From: Citrobacter amalonaticus | Lineage (GTDB): Bacteria > Pseudomonadota > Gammaproteobacteria > Enterobacterales > Enterobacteriaceae | Direction of reading: 5' to 3' | DNA: 64,000 bases | Assembly: GCA_028994555.1 (NCBI GenBank) | Contig: JARDVN010000001.1 | Span: 372,001 to 436,000, forward strand | Part shown: positions 8,606-17,599 of the stretch, in pieces | Layout: each line of letters starts with the position of its first letter | Numbering within the stretch: position 1 is the first letter of the stretch | Notes under the pieces: generated by a model | Told to the model about the DNA's origin: nothing | What the model saw: only the letters and a program-made list of their open reading frames with translations | The model's database searches: none | Program-made: the position numbers and the translations under genes

Positions 8606-10519
8606 TCAAAAACGACTCACACACTCCATTGCCACCGTTTTAAACTCGGCAAAATTTGCGCAGCCGCACAGTCGCGTCATGGCGCGTTCACGCAGGAAGG
8701 TCACGAAGATATCATAGATAGCCATCGCCTCTTCGTACTCGCTTTTACTGATGGCGAGTAAAAAAGATTACGTGCGCGGTTTCATCCCCCCCAGGCGATG
8801 CCCTGCGGGGCGAGAACCGTATAGACCACCGTTTTTTTCGCGAGCAGTCCAAGGGCATGCGGCAGCGCAATGCTGTCACCGAGCATCGTGCTGACAATCG
8901 CCTCACGCTCGACAACTGAATCGAGGAATTCAGCATCGACGAACCCTTCGCGGTGCAACTGATCGCATAAGGTTTTGAACAACGTCTGCTGATCCATCTC
9001 GCCTTCGATAATACGAAAATGCGCGGCATCGAAGTATTTGTTCAACATCCACGGACGGGTTCTGTCCACCAGCACTAACTTACCGATCTGCTCCAGCTGA
9101 TAGTCGGTAGGGAACGGGGCGATTTGCACCACCGGTTTATCTTTCTCACCGATCCGCGCGGTGGCGATCACAAAGTCCTCCGCGATACTCTCGCGCTGTT
9201 CGTAATCGCGCAGCGTCAGCGTATTCACGATCTCAATTTGTGGGTATTTGCGCGCCAGTACCGCTTCGATCATCCGCACCATCGCGTTGCCCGCATCACA
9301 AACCAGCAGAACTTTAGGCTGCCGTTGGTAACCGATGTTGTAACTACGCTCAAGCCCAACGCCGATATGCAGAACCAGAAAACCGATCTCATTTTCGCTG
9401 ATCGCATAGGGGGGTGTATTTGCCCCAGCTTGATACCGCCGCCAGGGTCATGTCCCACGCCATCGGATAGTGCTGCTTAATGTTCTCCAGCAGCGGGTTC
9501 GGGATCATGATCTGATAACGCACCCGGGTGATCATCGTTTTAATATGGGTGAGTAAATCGGCATGAAGCTGCTTATCATTCAGTAAGTTATAGTTATACT
9601 GGCTGTTAATAAACCGCAGGATGTAATTGACCAGCGCTTCTTCATCGTCGGCATTGATCGCGCTGGGCGCGATCTCCTGTACCTGCCGTGCAGCAATATG
9701 CACTTTCAGCCAGTTCTCTTCCGACGCCGAAAGCGGATGATTGGCCAGATGTTGCACCACAGCAGCGATCTCGCGCGCAGCCAGACAGATATTTTCTTCC
9801 ACCTCTTCGGTGGCAAATTCTGACAATGGGTACCCTTCGCTGATACGACGTACCGCCACCGCGCAGTACAGGCGTAAAAACAGCTCGCCTTCGTCGGTAA
9901 GACGAATATGGAAGCGGTTAAAGATCTCCTCAAGGATCGGTTGAAGCTGCGATGGCACTCCGGCATACAGTGCCTCTTCGGTCACCAGTGGGTTTGAGGG
10001 ATCCTGCTGCGCCAGCGTCCACAACAGATCGGTCAGGCAGGCGCGGATCGCCATCTCGCTGCCGAACAGTTTCATGCCATGGCGCGGGCGCGTTTCCAGC
10101 GTCAAATGATAGCGTTGCAGCCATTCACGCACTTCCGCCATGTCGTTTTGTAGCGTCGCCCGACTGACAAACCATTCATCAGCTAAATCTTCGAGTTTGA
10201 GAGAAAAGGCGGATGTCAGAAAACGCACCATCAGATAGTGTACGCGTTCCTGACTGGTTCGCGGGATCCGCAGCACGCTGGGCTGCTGAGTTTGTAAGGT
10301 CTGAAAACTTGCCGGGTCATCGATGATGAGCTGATAACCGTTGCCCCGGCTGAGGATAAACTGCGCACCGTGCTGAGTCAGCAGGGCGTTGAGCGCAGTA
10401 ATATCGGCACGGACAGTACGCGTGGAGACCGACAACCGCTGCGCCAGCTCATCCTGCGGCAGCGTCTCGTTTTGCAACATCGTAAACAGTTGCGCCAAAC
10501 GTTGGTTGGGGAATCGCAC
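8606..10519 (-). CDS. BglG/MtlR-type regulator with two PRDs, EIIB and EIIA domains (frameshifted as read)
   Basis: Three tracts break the frame: G6 at 9409-9414, C7 at 8786-8792 and A6 at 8760-8765. Dropping one base at each gives one protein of 636 residues. It has an N-terminal DNA-binding helix-turn-helix (LAQRLSVSTRTVRADI), two PTS regulation domains with conserved histidines, an EIIB-like domain (LLVCDAGNAM cysteine) and a C-terminal EIIA-like domain (SIALPHAL histidine). Such proteins activate sugar operons in response to PTS phosphorylation. It is the last gene of the nine-gene operon, 18 bases after the aldolase, and probably controls it. The target sugar is unknown. Confidence 0.85.
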
Positions 10520-10537
10520 GTCACTCTCCTCGTTATT

Positions 10538-11279
10538 TTAACCTACGCACTGCCGGGTGAGCGCCAGCAACTGGCGCACATCGTCCGGACGGGTGTTTCC
10601 ACTTACCTTATCAATAATAGAACTATAAATGTGAGGAATGATTTTACTGACGCCAGCGTCGAGGGCGATGTGCAAAATCTCCGCGTAGTTTTCCAGATCA
10701 ATGCCACCGGTCGGTTCCAGCCAGAAATCATGACGCGCACAGGCTTGCGCCACCGCTTTAAATTCGTCACGGCATTTCAGACCCCCCCATCGGGAAGTAT
10801 TTAATTGAGCTACCCCCCATATCCTTCAGCAGCGCAATCGCCGTTTCGACCGGGACAATGCCGTCCGCCGCTTTGCTGCTCAGCGGCCCGGTGGAAATTT
10901 TGACCAGACCCGGCGTACCGGTTGGCGATACCAGACCGTTAACCACCGTCTCACGCTGCCCGAGCAGGGCGCGACTGGTTGCTACGCCGGTGAACACCTG
11001 ATTGACGTGCTGCGGCTGCACCTGGCGGGAGATTTCACTGACCATCGCCGACTGGTTCGGATCGCCCGCGCCGAGGCCCACAGAAAGCGCATTGTCGATA
11101 AGCGCCGCGTAGTCGCGCATATCCGCCACTGCGCTTTCGATATCCGGGTAATTTTTGGAGAGCACGCCGACCAGCACATGACCTTCCGCCGCGTCATAAA
11201 TGTCACGCGCGTTCTCTTTCGAACCGGCCAGCACATTCAGGCAGACGCGATCGCGGTAAAAGTTCGGGGTCAGTTTCAT
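10538..11279 (-). CDS. KDGP aldolase family protein, DgaF-like (frameshifted as read)
   Basis: One extra C in the C7 run at 10782-10788 splits the gene; correction gives 246 residues. Motifs such as VGVLSKNYP, GLGAGDPNQ, DMGGSSIKYFPMGG and LEPTGGIDLEN place it in the family named after Enterococcus faecalis EF_0839. This family is related to DgaF, which cleaves 2-keto-3-deoxy-6-phosphogluconate into pyruvate and glyceraldehyde 3-phosphate. It overlaps the ammonia-lyase gene by 4 bases (ATGA). The reaction is inferred from the neighbouring DgaE-like gene. Confidence 0.85.
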
Positions 11280-12394
11280 GCTTGTTTCTCCTGAGAAATC
11301 ACCTCGCCAATACGGCGAGCCACAATGTCCAGCTGTGCACGGTCAACACTGCGCACATCAGCTTCAATAATCCCTTCATTGGCTTTGTAACCACGGAAGT
11401 AAATCGCGTATTCGCCCTGTTTGAGGGCTTCCACCAGTTCGCCTGTCGCAATGCCGGTGACAGCTTCATCAAACTTAATTTCTGCACGGGCGATGTCGCG
11501 TCCGGCGCTATCCCACACCACGCGAGCGGTCACCCCGTTAAGGGCGTTCAGCGCATCAATAAACGGCGTCATTTTTTCCACCATCTCCGCGCCGCTCTCT
11601 TTCTGCGCATTCAGATAGAGTTCAATGGCACAGGTCAGGCCGAGAATCCCCTCTTTGCCGACTTTCATCGCCCGGCCAATACCCGCCGTCTGGCGTTTCA
11701 CCCACTCAACGTACTGGGTTTTGCCGATGACCAGACCGCTGGTCGGCCCTTCGATGGCCTTCGCGCCGCTGTAGATCACCAGATCCGCGCCCGCACGGTA
11801 ATAGCACTGCAGATCTTCTTCCGCCGCCGCGTCGACAATCAGCGGCAGATTGTGCTTACGCGCCACCACCACGGCCTGCTCAACGCTGAGCATGCTTTTC
11901 TGCACGCAGTGGTGAGATTTGATGTAAAGAATCGCCGCCGTGCGCGGGGTGATCGCCGCCGCCAGTTGTGCGGCAGAACATTCATTGGCATAGCCGGCTT
12001 CCACCAGCTTACCGCCTCCCAGCGCCACCATCGTGCCCACCGGCGCGCCAAAGTTAACGTTGTGGCCTTTCGGCAGCACAATCTCGTTGTTTTCAATTGG
12101 CGTGACATGCAGGTTTTCCAGCAGCCAGTCGCTGTCCCGCACCAGTACGGCAGCCACCGACTGGGCAATGCCTGCAGACGCGCAGGAGACTACTGTCGCG
12201 CCTTCCACATCCAGCAGTTTTGCAATGTATTCCCCGGTCTTGTTCACCAGATCTTTCATCTCAAAATACTGATTCATGCCGGCCATCGCCGCGTCCACCA
12301 CTTCCGGGCGCGGCGTGGAAACGCCCAGCGCCGTCATCCGGCCGGAGGTATTAATGACTTGCTTTAAATGGTATTTCTCAAAAATCGAAGGCAT
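11276..12394 (-). CDS. DgaE-family PLP-dependent ammonia-lyase
   Basis: A 372-residue fold-type I PLP enzyme related to SelA. The likely Schiff-base lysine is Lys212 in YSGAKAIEGPTSG, and the PLP-binding aspartate is in LIVDAAAEEDL. The Salmonella homologue DgaE converts D-glucosaminate 6-phosphate to KDGP plus ammonia. The gene overlaps the upstream amidohydrolase by 17 bases and the downstream aldolase by 4, so the three enzymes are translationally coupled. Older annotations often call this family selenocysteine synthase; the sugar-catabolic context argues against that. Confidence 0.88.
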   Translation of the reverse strand: MPSIFEKYHLKQVINTSGRMTALGVSTPRPEVVDAAMAGMNQYFEMKDLVNKTGEYIAKLLDVEGATVVSCASAGIAQSVAAVLVRDSDWLLENLHVTPIENNEIVLPKGHNVNFGAPVGTMVALGGGKLVEAGYANECSAAQLAAAITPRTAAILYIKSHHCVQKSMLSVEQAVVVARKHNLPLIVDAAAEEDLQCYYRAGADLVIYSGAKAIEGPTSGLVIGKTQYVEWVKRQTAGIGRAMKVGKEGILGLTCAIELYLNAQKESGAEMVEKMTPFIDALNALNGVTARVVWDSAGRDIARAEIKFDEAVTGIATGELVEALKQGEYAIYFRGYKANEGIIEADVRSVDRAQLDIVARRIGEVISQEKQA

Positions 12395-13511
12395 GTTCCG
12401 CGCTCCCTTGTTCGGTCATATAGCCCTTGCCCGCACGTATTGCGGCAAGCGGCACCAGCAGCTTCTCAGCCTGTAAGCTGTCATTCTCGGCATCCATCAG
12501 CACGGTTGGCTGATGCTTTAGCGTAAAGAGGGTTAAGTCAGCATCCAGACCTGGCTGGAGGCGACCTTTCGATGTCAGGCGCAAGCCGTCGGCAGCATTC
12601 GCCGTCACACAGTCGATCACCTGAGGCAGAGACATCCCGATGGCGAGGAATTTCGACATCACCTTCGCCAGCGAATGCACCGGGCCGCTGATACGGTTGC
12701 GGCAATAGATATCAGAACTGATGGTGTGCGGCAGAATGCCTAAGTGGATGGCGCGTTTCGCCACCGCAAAGCTCAGGCTGGCGCTACCGTGTCCAACGTC
12801 GAGGCGTACGCCGCGCTGAATGGCGCGGGTCACCGAGGCGCGCAGTTCACCCTCCGGCGTCAAAATACGATTGGGTTTTCCGTTGTAACAATGGGTGATG
12901 ATATCGCCCGCCGTCAGGCGATCCGCGATCTCATCCAGATCCGGCGGGTTATTGCCGATGTGGACCATCAGGGGTAAATCACCGTTCTCTTGCTGCATCG
13001 CTTTAGCGCGTTCCAGCGGCGTGATGCCATTCTCGCCCACCACGCTGCTGCTCATACGCGCCTTCAGGCCAACGATAAAATCGGGATAGCGTTTGACCGC
13101 CTGCTTCACCGCGTCGGCGTCGATGTTAGCCATATTCGCCAGCTCGTTTTGGGCAATCAGTCCGACGCGGGAGATGTTCAGCAGCGCGTAAACTTCCGTC
13201 GCAGCATTGCGTGTGAGGGTATAGAAATCATCAATATCATCGGCACCGGTACTGCCCGCATCCACCACGGTTGTCACACCGGTGGCAATGCCTACGCTGT
13301 CTGGTTCGTCGTGATAGATCGGGGAATTTGGATAACAGTGAACGTGGGAATCAATCCATCCGGCGCTGACGTAGCACTCGCCGTTGAGCTCAACGGTTTT
13401 CACCGCCGGGTCGTTTATCTCGCCTAATGCGGCGATTTTGCCGTCCTTCAGGGCGATGTCACAGACCGTATCGTCAACCAGACGCGCACGGCGCAGGAGT
13501 AAATCAAACAT
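12378..13511 (-). CDS. amidohydrolase/deacetylase metallohydrolase (EF_0837 family)
   Basis: A 377-residue dihydroorotase-like amidohydrolase. The metal site is visible: His56 and His58 in WIDSHVHCYP, a candidate carbamylated lysine in VGLKARMSSS, histidines in MVHIGN and ITHCYNGK, and an aspartate in ISSDIY. The family is often misnamed dihydroorotase. Directly before a DgaE-like ammonia-lyase it may remove an N-acyl group, or open a cyclic amide, to make the aminosugar-acid phosphate. The substrate is unknown. Confidence 0.85.
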   Translation of the reverse strand: MFDLLLRRARLVDDTVCDIALKDGKIAALGEINDPAVKTVELNGECYVSAGWIDSHVHCYPNSPIYHDEPDSVGIATGVTTVVDAGSTGADDIDDFYTLTRNAATEVYALLNISRVGLIAQNELANMANIDADAVKQAVKRYPDFIVGLKARMSSSVVGENGITPLERAKAMQQENGDLPLMVHIGNNPPDLDEIADRLTAGDIITHCYNGKPNRILTPEGELRASVTRAIQRGVRLDVGHGSASLSFAVAKRAIHLGILPHTISSDIYCRNRISGPVHSLAKVMSKFLAIGMSLPQVIDCVTANAADGLRLTSKGRLQPGLDADLTLFTLKHQPTVLMDAENDSLQAEKLLVPLAAIRAGKGYMTEQGSAEHAFDF

Positions 13512-13523
13512 GTCTCTCTCCTT

Positions 13524-13604
13524 TTGCCGGATGGCGGCATCACCGCCACCCGGCTTACAAATACGCGCTTATCCGTAGGCCTGATAAGCACAGCGCCATC
13601 AGGC
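13524..13604. repeat. REP pair inside the catabolic operon
   Basis: Two REP-type palindromes (TTGCCGGATGGCGGC...CGGCTTACA and GTAGGCCTGATAAGC...CATCAGGCA) fill the 95 bases between the DUF4310 and amidohydrolase genes. They divide the transport half from the enzyme half of the operon and match the REPs elsewhere in the window. The operon has therefore been resident long enough to gain host repeats. Confidence 0.75.
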
Positions 13605-13606
13605 AA

Positions 13607-14252
13607 TTAGCTAATCGCAATCGGGAAGATCGAACCTAAAATCATAGCGCCAAGGATCGCGCCACCGGTGATCGGTTTCTGCCAGATGTAAAACAGCAGT
13701 GCGCCGACCAGAGAACCCACGCCGATAGGGATCGACGCCGTCATCGCGCTGAGGATAATCAAGGGTCCGAGGAAACGGCCCGAGGCGTTACCGGCCCCCA
13801 TCATCACGTCTGCCCCGTAGGTCGAATCGCTCTGATTGATGGTGAACTTACGCGCCAGAATAATGACGTATCCAATTGCCAGACCAATCGCCAGCCCCGT
13901 TGCCAGAGAAGCGATAAAGTTCTCAACCGGGAACATAATGCCCGCCCCCCAGCAGTAACGCCGGAACGCCAAGCCCGACGCCGGTCTGAATCGCGCCGCC
14001 GATATCCAGAATCCCCACCAGGGAGCCTTCGATAATGCGGGCGAACAGGAAGCTGGCGCCAAACGCCGCCACTGCGCCGTACGATCCGGTATCAATCCCC
14101 GCTTTCAGCATCGCCACGAACGCCACTTCGTTAAACGCGCCAATCCCGTACAGGTAGTACATGTGCGTCCCGGCAAATACGCCAGAGGAGAGCAGGCCAA
14201 CGAAGATCGGGAACGACCAGTCGGCAAACCAAAAACCTTTATTCTGTTCCAT
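13607..14252 (-). CDS. DUF4310 membrane protein (frameshifted as read)
   Basis: An extra C at 13945-13950 breaks the frame; correction gives 214 residues. The protein is rich in hydrophobic helices with small residues (GLLSSGVFAGTHMYYLYG, LATGLAIGLAIGYVII, IGVGSLVGALLFYIW), so it is an inner-membrane protein with about five or six segments. It belongs to the EF_0832/EF_0833 family group, always found with DUF4311, DUF4312 and the SFCGS protein. I infer that it forms one half of a transporter; no member has a proven function that I know of. Confidence 0.8.
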
Positions 14253-14263
14253 TGTGGCCTCCG

Positions 14264-15041
14264 TTATTTGCCGCTAAGCGAGTTGTGGATCAGTTCGAGC
14301 CAGTTCGGCACGGTCATGTGGAAGGATTCGATCATCTTCATGTCGAAGCCACGGAAGAAGCCGCTCAGCACGAACAGCAGCACGATGGCCGCCATCATCA
14401 CTTTGGTGACATGGTTCCAGCCGCTCTCTTCAACGCCTTTACCGATCAGGATGCCCAGCACCAGACCCGGTACGGCGTTACCCATGATCAACTGCGCCGC
14501 GCCGCCGAAAACGGTTGCCCAGAAGCCTGATTTCTTACCGGCATCGATCGCCGCCAGCCAGAAGATCACCGGCATCACGGTGTTAACCAGCAGGTTTGCC
14601 GCAGGCACCAGTACCTTAACGGCGGTCACCTGCAACGCTTCCGGTACGGAAGAAGCTGTGAGGTTGAGGAAGGTGACGACGATCATGCCGATGACGCCGC
14701 AGGCAATCGCCATTTTTTTCGGGTCATGCAGCGTTTCACCGACGTTACGGTTTTTGATCATCAGCGCTGCCGCGCCCCAGTTAGGAATGATGCGGTGATC
14801 CACGTCCTGTGTGAACGAGCCCGCCGCAACGGATGAGGCCCAGGCGTTGAAGAAAAAGCCCAGCCCAAACGAGAAGTGAGAAGCCGGATCCCCTTCGCAG
14901 GAATTCAGTTCCCCCCAGAGTTCGAAACGCACCCATCCCCTGTGTGGTAGGCGCATGAAACATGCGTGCAGCCCCGGCACCCACACCTACGCCGACAAGA
15001 GCGCCGATAATGAGCGATTTTATTAAAATTATCAGGAACAT
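14264..15041 (-). CDS. DUF4311 membrane protein (frameshifted as read)
   Basis: An extra C at 14911-14916 splits the gene; correction gives 258 residues. The N-terminus MFLIILIKSLIIGALVGVGVGAG (given in part) is a glycine-rich membrane segment, followed by a soluble stretch near TLGELNSCEGDP and several more helices (VIGMIVVTFLNL, VLGILIGKG, MMAAIVLLFVLSG). It pairs with DUF4310 11 bases downstream. The two are the probable permease subunits of an uncharacterised uptake system. Confidence 0.8.
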
Positions 15042-15063
15042 AATTATGCCTTCTTAACAAGAA

Positions 15064-15363
15064 TCAGCGTTGCGAGACAAAATCCACCTTGTCCAGATTG
15101 ATGGCTGTCACGTTGACGGTCACATCCAGCTCCACGCTGTACGTGCGTCGTTCCCGGCGCAGAAAGAAGAACAAAAACGCTTCTTTGCGCACCGCTTCAC
15201 GCGCTTGAACAACCTGCACATCCTGTGGCTCAATACGCAGTAAAATATGCGGCGATGCCTTCATGACCGCGGCCTGAACGTGGTTCAGGGCATCGGCAAA
15301 GGCGCGCGCTTTGGCTTCGCCTTTACCGGTGACTCTCACCGTTGTGGTGAACTGTTCTTTCAT
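15064..15363 (-). CDS. DUF4312 family protein
   Basis: A 99-residue soluble protein (MKEQFTTTVRVTGKGEAKARAF...). ATG 15363 is chosen over an in-frame start at 15390 because it lies 2 bases after the SFCGS stop codon and fits the family. The pattern of alternating charged strands and a central helix is compatible with a small ferredoxin-like fold. It is part of the conserved EF_0829-EF_0839-type locus. Its role is unknown; a cytoplasmic subunit of the transporter is a reasonable guess. Confidence 0.78.
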   Translation of the reverse strand: MKEQFTTTVRVTGKGEAKARAFADALNHVQAAVMKASPHILLRIEPQDVQVVQAREAVRKEAFLFFFLRRERRTYSVELDVTVNVTAINLDKVDFVSQR

Positions 15364-15365
15364 AC

Positions 15366-15728
15366 TCAGGCGCCGTATTTTTTCTGCCACGCCTGTACCA
15401 GACGTTCGCCAAGTTCTTCTTTATCCATAAAGCCGAACCCCAGCACGTTGCAGCCTTCGTTAATCGCCGTTACGCCTTCATCCACCGAGCGCATCCCATA
15501 TTTGGCTTTGTAGCCGTATTTGTTCTGTGCAGTGATGGCGCCCGCGCCGCCGCTGCCGCAAAAAGAGATGCCGAACGTGGCGTTTTCCGCTTTCATCACG
15601 TCACCTAGTTTCATATCCGCGGCGACGCCTGGCACCACCACCGCACGGCCACCAGCTTTCTCAACGCCTGCTGCCACTTTCTGGCCTTTACCCAGACGAT
15701 CGCCAATCACGACTGTAATCTGTTCCAT
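15366..15728 (-). CDS. SFCGS family glycine-rich protein
   Basis: A 120-residue protein with the diagnostic SFCGSGGAGAITAQ motif around residues 55-68, including one cysteine. The early ITVVIGDRLGKGQKVAAGVEKAGG segment (shown in part) resembles the strand-loop-helix start of a small alpha/beta domain. Size, a conserved cysteine in a glycine loop and company with PRD proteins recall PTS EIIB proteins, but no homology is shown. It lies 11 bases after the PRD gene. The function is unknown. Confidence 0.82.
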   Translation of the reverse strand: MEQITVVIGDRLGKGQKVAAGVEKAGGRAVVVPGVAADMKLGDVMKAENATFGISFCGSGGAGAITAQNKYGYKAKYGMRSVDEGVTAINEGCNVLGFGFMDKEELGERLVQAWQKKYGA

Positions 15729-15739
15729 GTTGTTGCTCC

Positions 15740-16061
15740 TTAAAGGTTGTCTTTTGCGACTTCAAAGTGGACCGACAGCAGCCAGGCTTCTTCCTCAGGA
15801 AGATTGCCAAATGCAGCAACTACTTCGCGGGCAAGCGCCATTGAATCGGCTGATATTTCATCAAATAAACTGGCTTCCACTTCCGGCAAAGGCTCGCCGG
15901 TCACTGACCGGTGCGCCATGGCGCGAACATGAGACGTCAGCATTTGTTCCTGTACGGCGTTGGGAATGATGTGATGGTCACGCAGCAAGGCATACACTTG
16001 CGCCAACATGCGATCGGCCAGTTCACCAGGCTGCGTCACCTGTTCCCCCCATATCGTTCAC
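15740..16061 (-). CDS. stand-alone PRD-domain protein, EF_0829 type (frameshifted as read)
   Basis: An extra C at 16045-16050 cuts off the start. Correction allows a GTG start at 16061 with GGAG 6 bases upstream, giving 106 residues; ATG 16052 is an alternative. The product is a single PTS regulation domain (LADRMLAQVYALLRDHH..., motifs SHVRAMAHR and SVHFEVAKDN) with no DNA-binding part. It is the first gene of the operon. A free PRD could act as a phosphorylation-sensitive partner of the regulator encoded at the other end, or as a subunit of the transporter. Both ideas are inference. Confidence 0.78.
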
Positions 16062-16148
16062 TACTGCTCCGTTATTCACTCGTCATACCCCGTTAATGGC
16101 TCTGAGTTAAAACTAACGGTGGAGGTAAAAAAGTTTGTAGCGAGTTGT

Positions 16149-16168
16149 TTTCCACTTCGAAGTGGAAA
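16149..16168. promoter_or_regulatory. 20-bp perfect palindrome upstream of the catabolic operon
   Basis: The gap 16062-16513 separates this operon from the divergent higBA-like pair. It contains a perfect 20-base palindrome made of TTTCCACTTC and its complement, about 90 bases before the PRD start. A further TTCCAC half site lies near 16191. The operon's regulator has a DNA-binding helix-turn-helix, so this is the best operator candidate. No antiterminator-terminator pair was recognised. Confidence 0.6.
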
Positions 16169-16454
16169 GGCGAGTGGCGATAGTGATCTGTTCCACAGAA
16201 AAGGCGGTTTTGCTGATTTATCGCTGGAGAAGTGTGATTTTATTCACAGATATCAACGGCGTTTCGCTGCGACGCCAGCAGAGATGAAAGTCTGAAACTG
16301 TGAGTAAGGAGCGATTTTCAACCGTTGTATCCAAAAAACTTATGACGGATCTCTGCGAGGCACGCCGCAGAGACTGTGTCTCATTCTGGTGTGAAACGCG
16401 TCATTGCAGGAAGATACCGCCATTTTCAGGCCTCCCTTTAAAAAGAGGACCTTC

Positions 16455-16480
16455 CTAAATTAGCCTATAAGCTAATTTAG
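16455..16480 (+). promoter_or_regulatory. operator of the higBA-like toxin-antitoxin pair
   Basis: A perfect inverted repeat with 10-base arms (CTAAATTAGC/GCTAATTTAG) and a 6-base CTATAA spacer lies 33 bases before the toxin start. The position is right for autorepression by the XRE-type antitoxin. Confidence 0.75.
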
Positions 16481-16513
16481 CTTTTATGTTAATATTTAAT
16501 CAGGGAAGATGCC

Positions 16514-16840
16514 GTGTTTACCGTCATGCTGCATGTCGACGTTGCCAGTGAACTGGCCGGATTGCCGCCCATCGTCAGGGCGAAAATGATTCGCTTAATC
16601 GATAAGTTAAAAATTAATGCGACAGCACTACGTGAACCCGACAGCAAACCTCTTGGCGCAGGTCTGTTTGAGATTCGCACTATGGGAACCGAAACAGGCC
16701 GTGGTCTTTATGTCTATCAGAAAAACAAAACCATTTACCTGTTACGCGTATTCATGAAGAAAACGCAGAAAACGCCCAGACAAGAAATGATGTTGGCCTT
16801 CAAAAGGCTGGAGGAGATGCTCAATGACCAGGAAAGCTAA
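16514..16840 (+). CDS. HigB/Gp49-like RelE-superfamily toxin
   Basis: A 108-residue protein of the phage-derived Gp49/HigB-like group. Typical features are the long N-terminal helix (IVRAKMIRLIDKLKINA), LGAGLFEIRTMG, the strand YLLRVFMKKTQKTP and a helical tail. It starts at GTG 16514 behind AGGGA. The toxin-first order, with a 17-base overlap into an XRE antitoxin, is the host-inhibition-of-growth (HigBA) layout. These toxins cleave ribosome-bound mRNA. Confidence 0.83.
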   Translation: MFTVMLHVDVASELAGLPPIVRAKMIRLIDKLKINATALREPDSKPLGAGLFEIRTMGTETGRGLYVYQKNKTIYLLRVFMKKTQKTPRQEMMLAFKRLEEMLNDQES

Positions 16841-17115
16841 AAGTGTCGCCTGGGAAGAAGTCAGAGCGGACCTGATGTCCGATCCTGAAGTACAAGCGGC
16901 AATGGAAGCAGAAGATCGAAAGGCTCGTCTACAAGCTATGCTCGCACAATGGCGTAATCATGCAGGATTAACTCGGGCGCAGGTTGCAGAAAGAATGGGG
17001 GGTAACACCGCCGACAGTCTCCAGAATGGAAGCGAATATTATCAAGGCCAGTCTTGAAACGATCGCTCGTTACGCCAGAGCCTGCGGAATTAAACATCCG
17101 CAAATTTTCCTGTGA
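16824..17115 (+). CDS. HigA-like XRE-family antitoxin (frameshifted as read)
   Basis: An extra G at 16997-17002 truncates the gene; correction gives 96 residues. The C-terminal helix-turn-helix is then complete (AGLTRAQVAERMG ... VTPPTVSRMEANI) and ends in PQIFL. It overlaps the toxin gene by 17 bases. It should bind the palindrome at 16455-16480 and neutralise the toxin. If the frameshift were real the antitoxin would lose half of its helix-turn-helix beside an intact toxin, which is unlikely in a living cell and supports a read error. Confidence 0.82.
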
Positions 17116-17159
17116 TGGTTCACCTGATGTCCCACTGAGACATCAGGTGAAAAAGAGAA

Positions 17160-17547
17160 TTAACGATACTTCTTGTGATACGCGTTGCGGGTGGTTTTGA
17201 ATTCTTCCGCCGCAGCCTGCGCTTCTTTGACTTTACCTTCATTTGCCAGCTTCAGCGCGCCGTCGATCTGGCCGACCAGAACGTCGAAACCATGACGGAA
17301 ATCTTTCATTTCCGGGCTGTCCGCTGCTTTATCTTCCAGTTTTGGCGGCGTCGCTTTTTTGCGCGTCCAGCGCAGCGGCACGCATATGGGTTAACGCCTC
17401 TTTCACTTGTGTGGCGTTATCCGCCTTCTCGATCACCTTCAGGTTATCGTTAAGGATTTCCATATTATCTTCCAGATCGGCGGCGAATACGGAAGAGCCC
17501 AAAACTAACGTTGAAGCTGCGACGATTGCTAACAGATGTTTACGCAT
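17160..17547 (-). CDS. cybC: soluble cytochrome b562 (frameshifted as read)
   Basis: A periplasmic four-helix haem protein. An extra T at 17355-17360 splits it; correction gives 128 residues, exactly the E. coli length. It has a signal peptide ending [11 protein letters not shown], the axial Met in the first helix (mature residue 7) and the axial His near the C-terminus within the helix ending RNAYHKKYR. Its place next to pmbA is the E. coli order, so the accessory block lies between nrdG and cybC. Confidence 0.93.
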
Positions 17548-17599
17548 TGCTCACTTCCTTTTTTTATTGTTATGGCGCGGCAGGTCGCGCCACAGAGGA

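Noticed and set aside
10813..10818. C6 run in the aldolase gene as another frameshift
   Set aside because: It encodes in-frame Met-Gly-Gly-Ser and needs no correction; only the C7 run at 10782 breaks the gene.
11276..12394. Selenocysteine synthase (SelA)
   Set aside because: The fold is shared, but the gene is locked between an amidohydrolase and a KDGP-type aldolase, and the DgaE family explains this context better.
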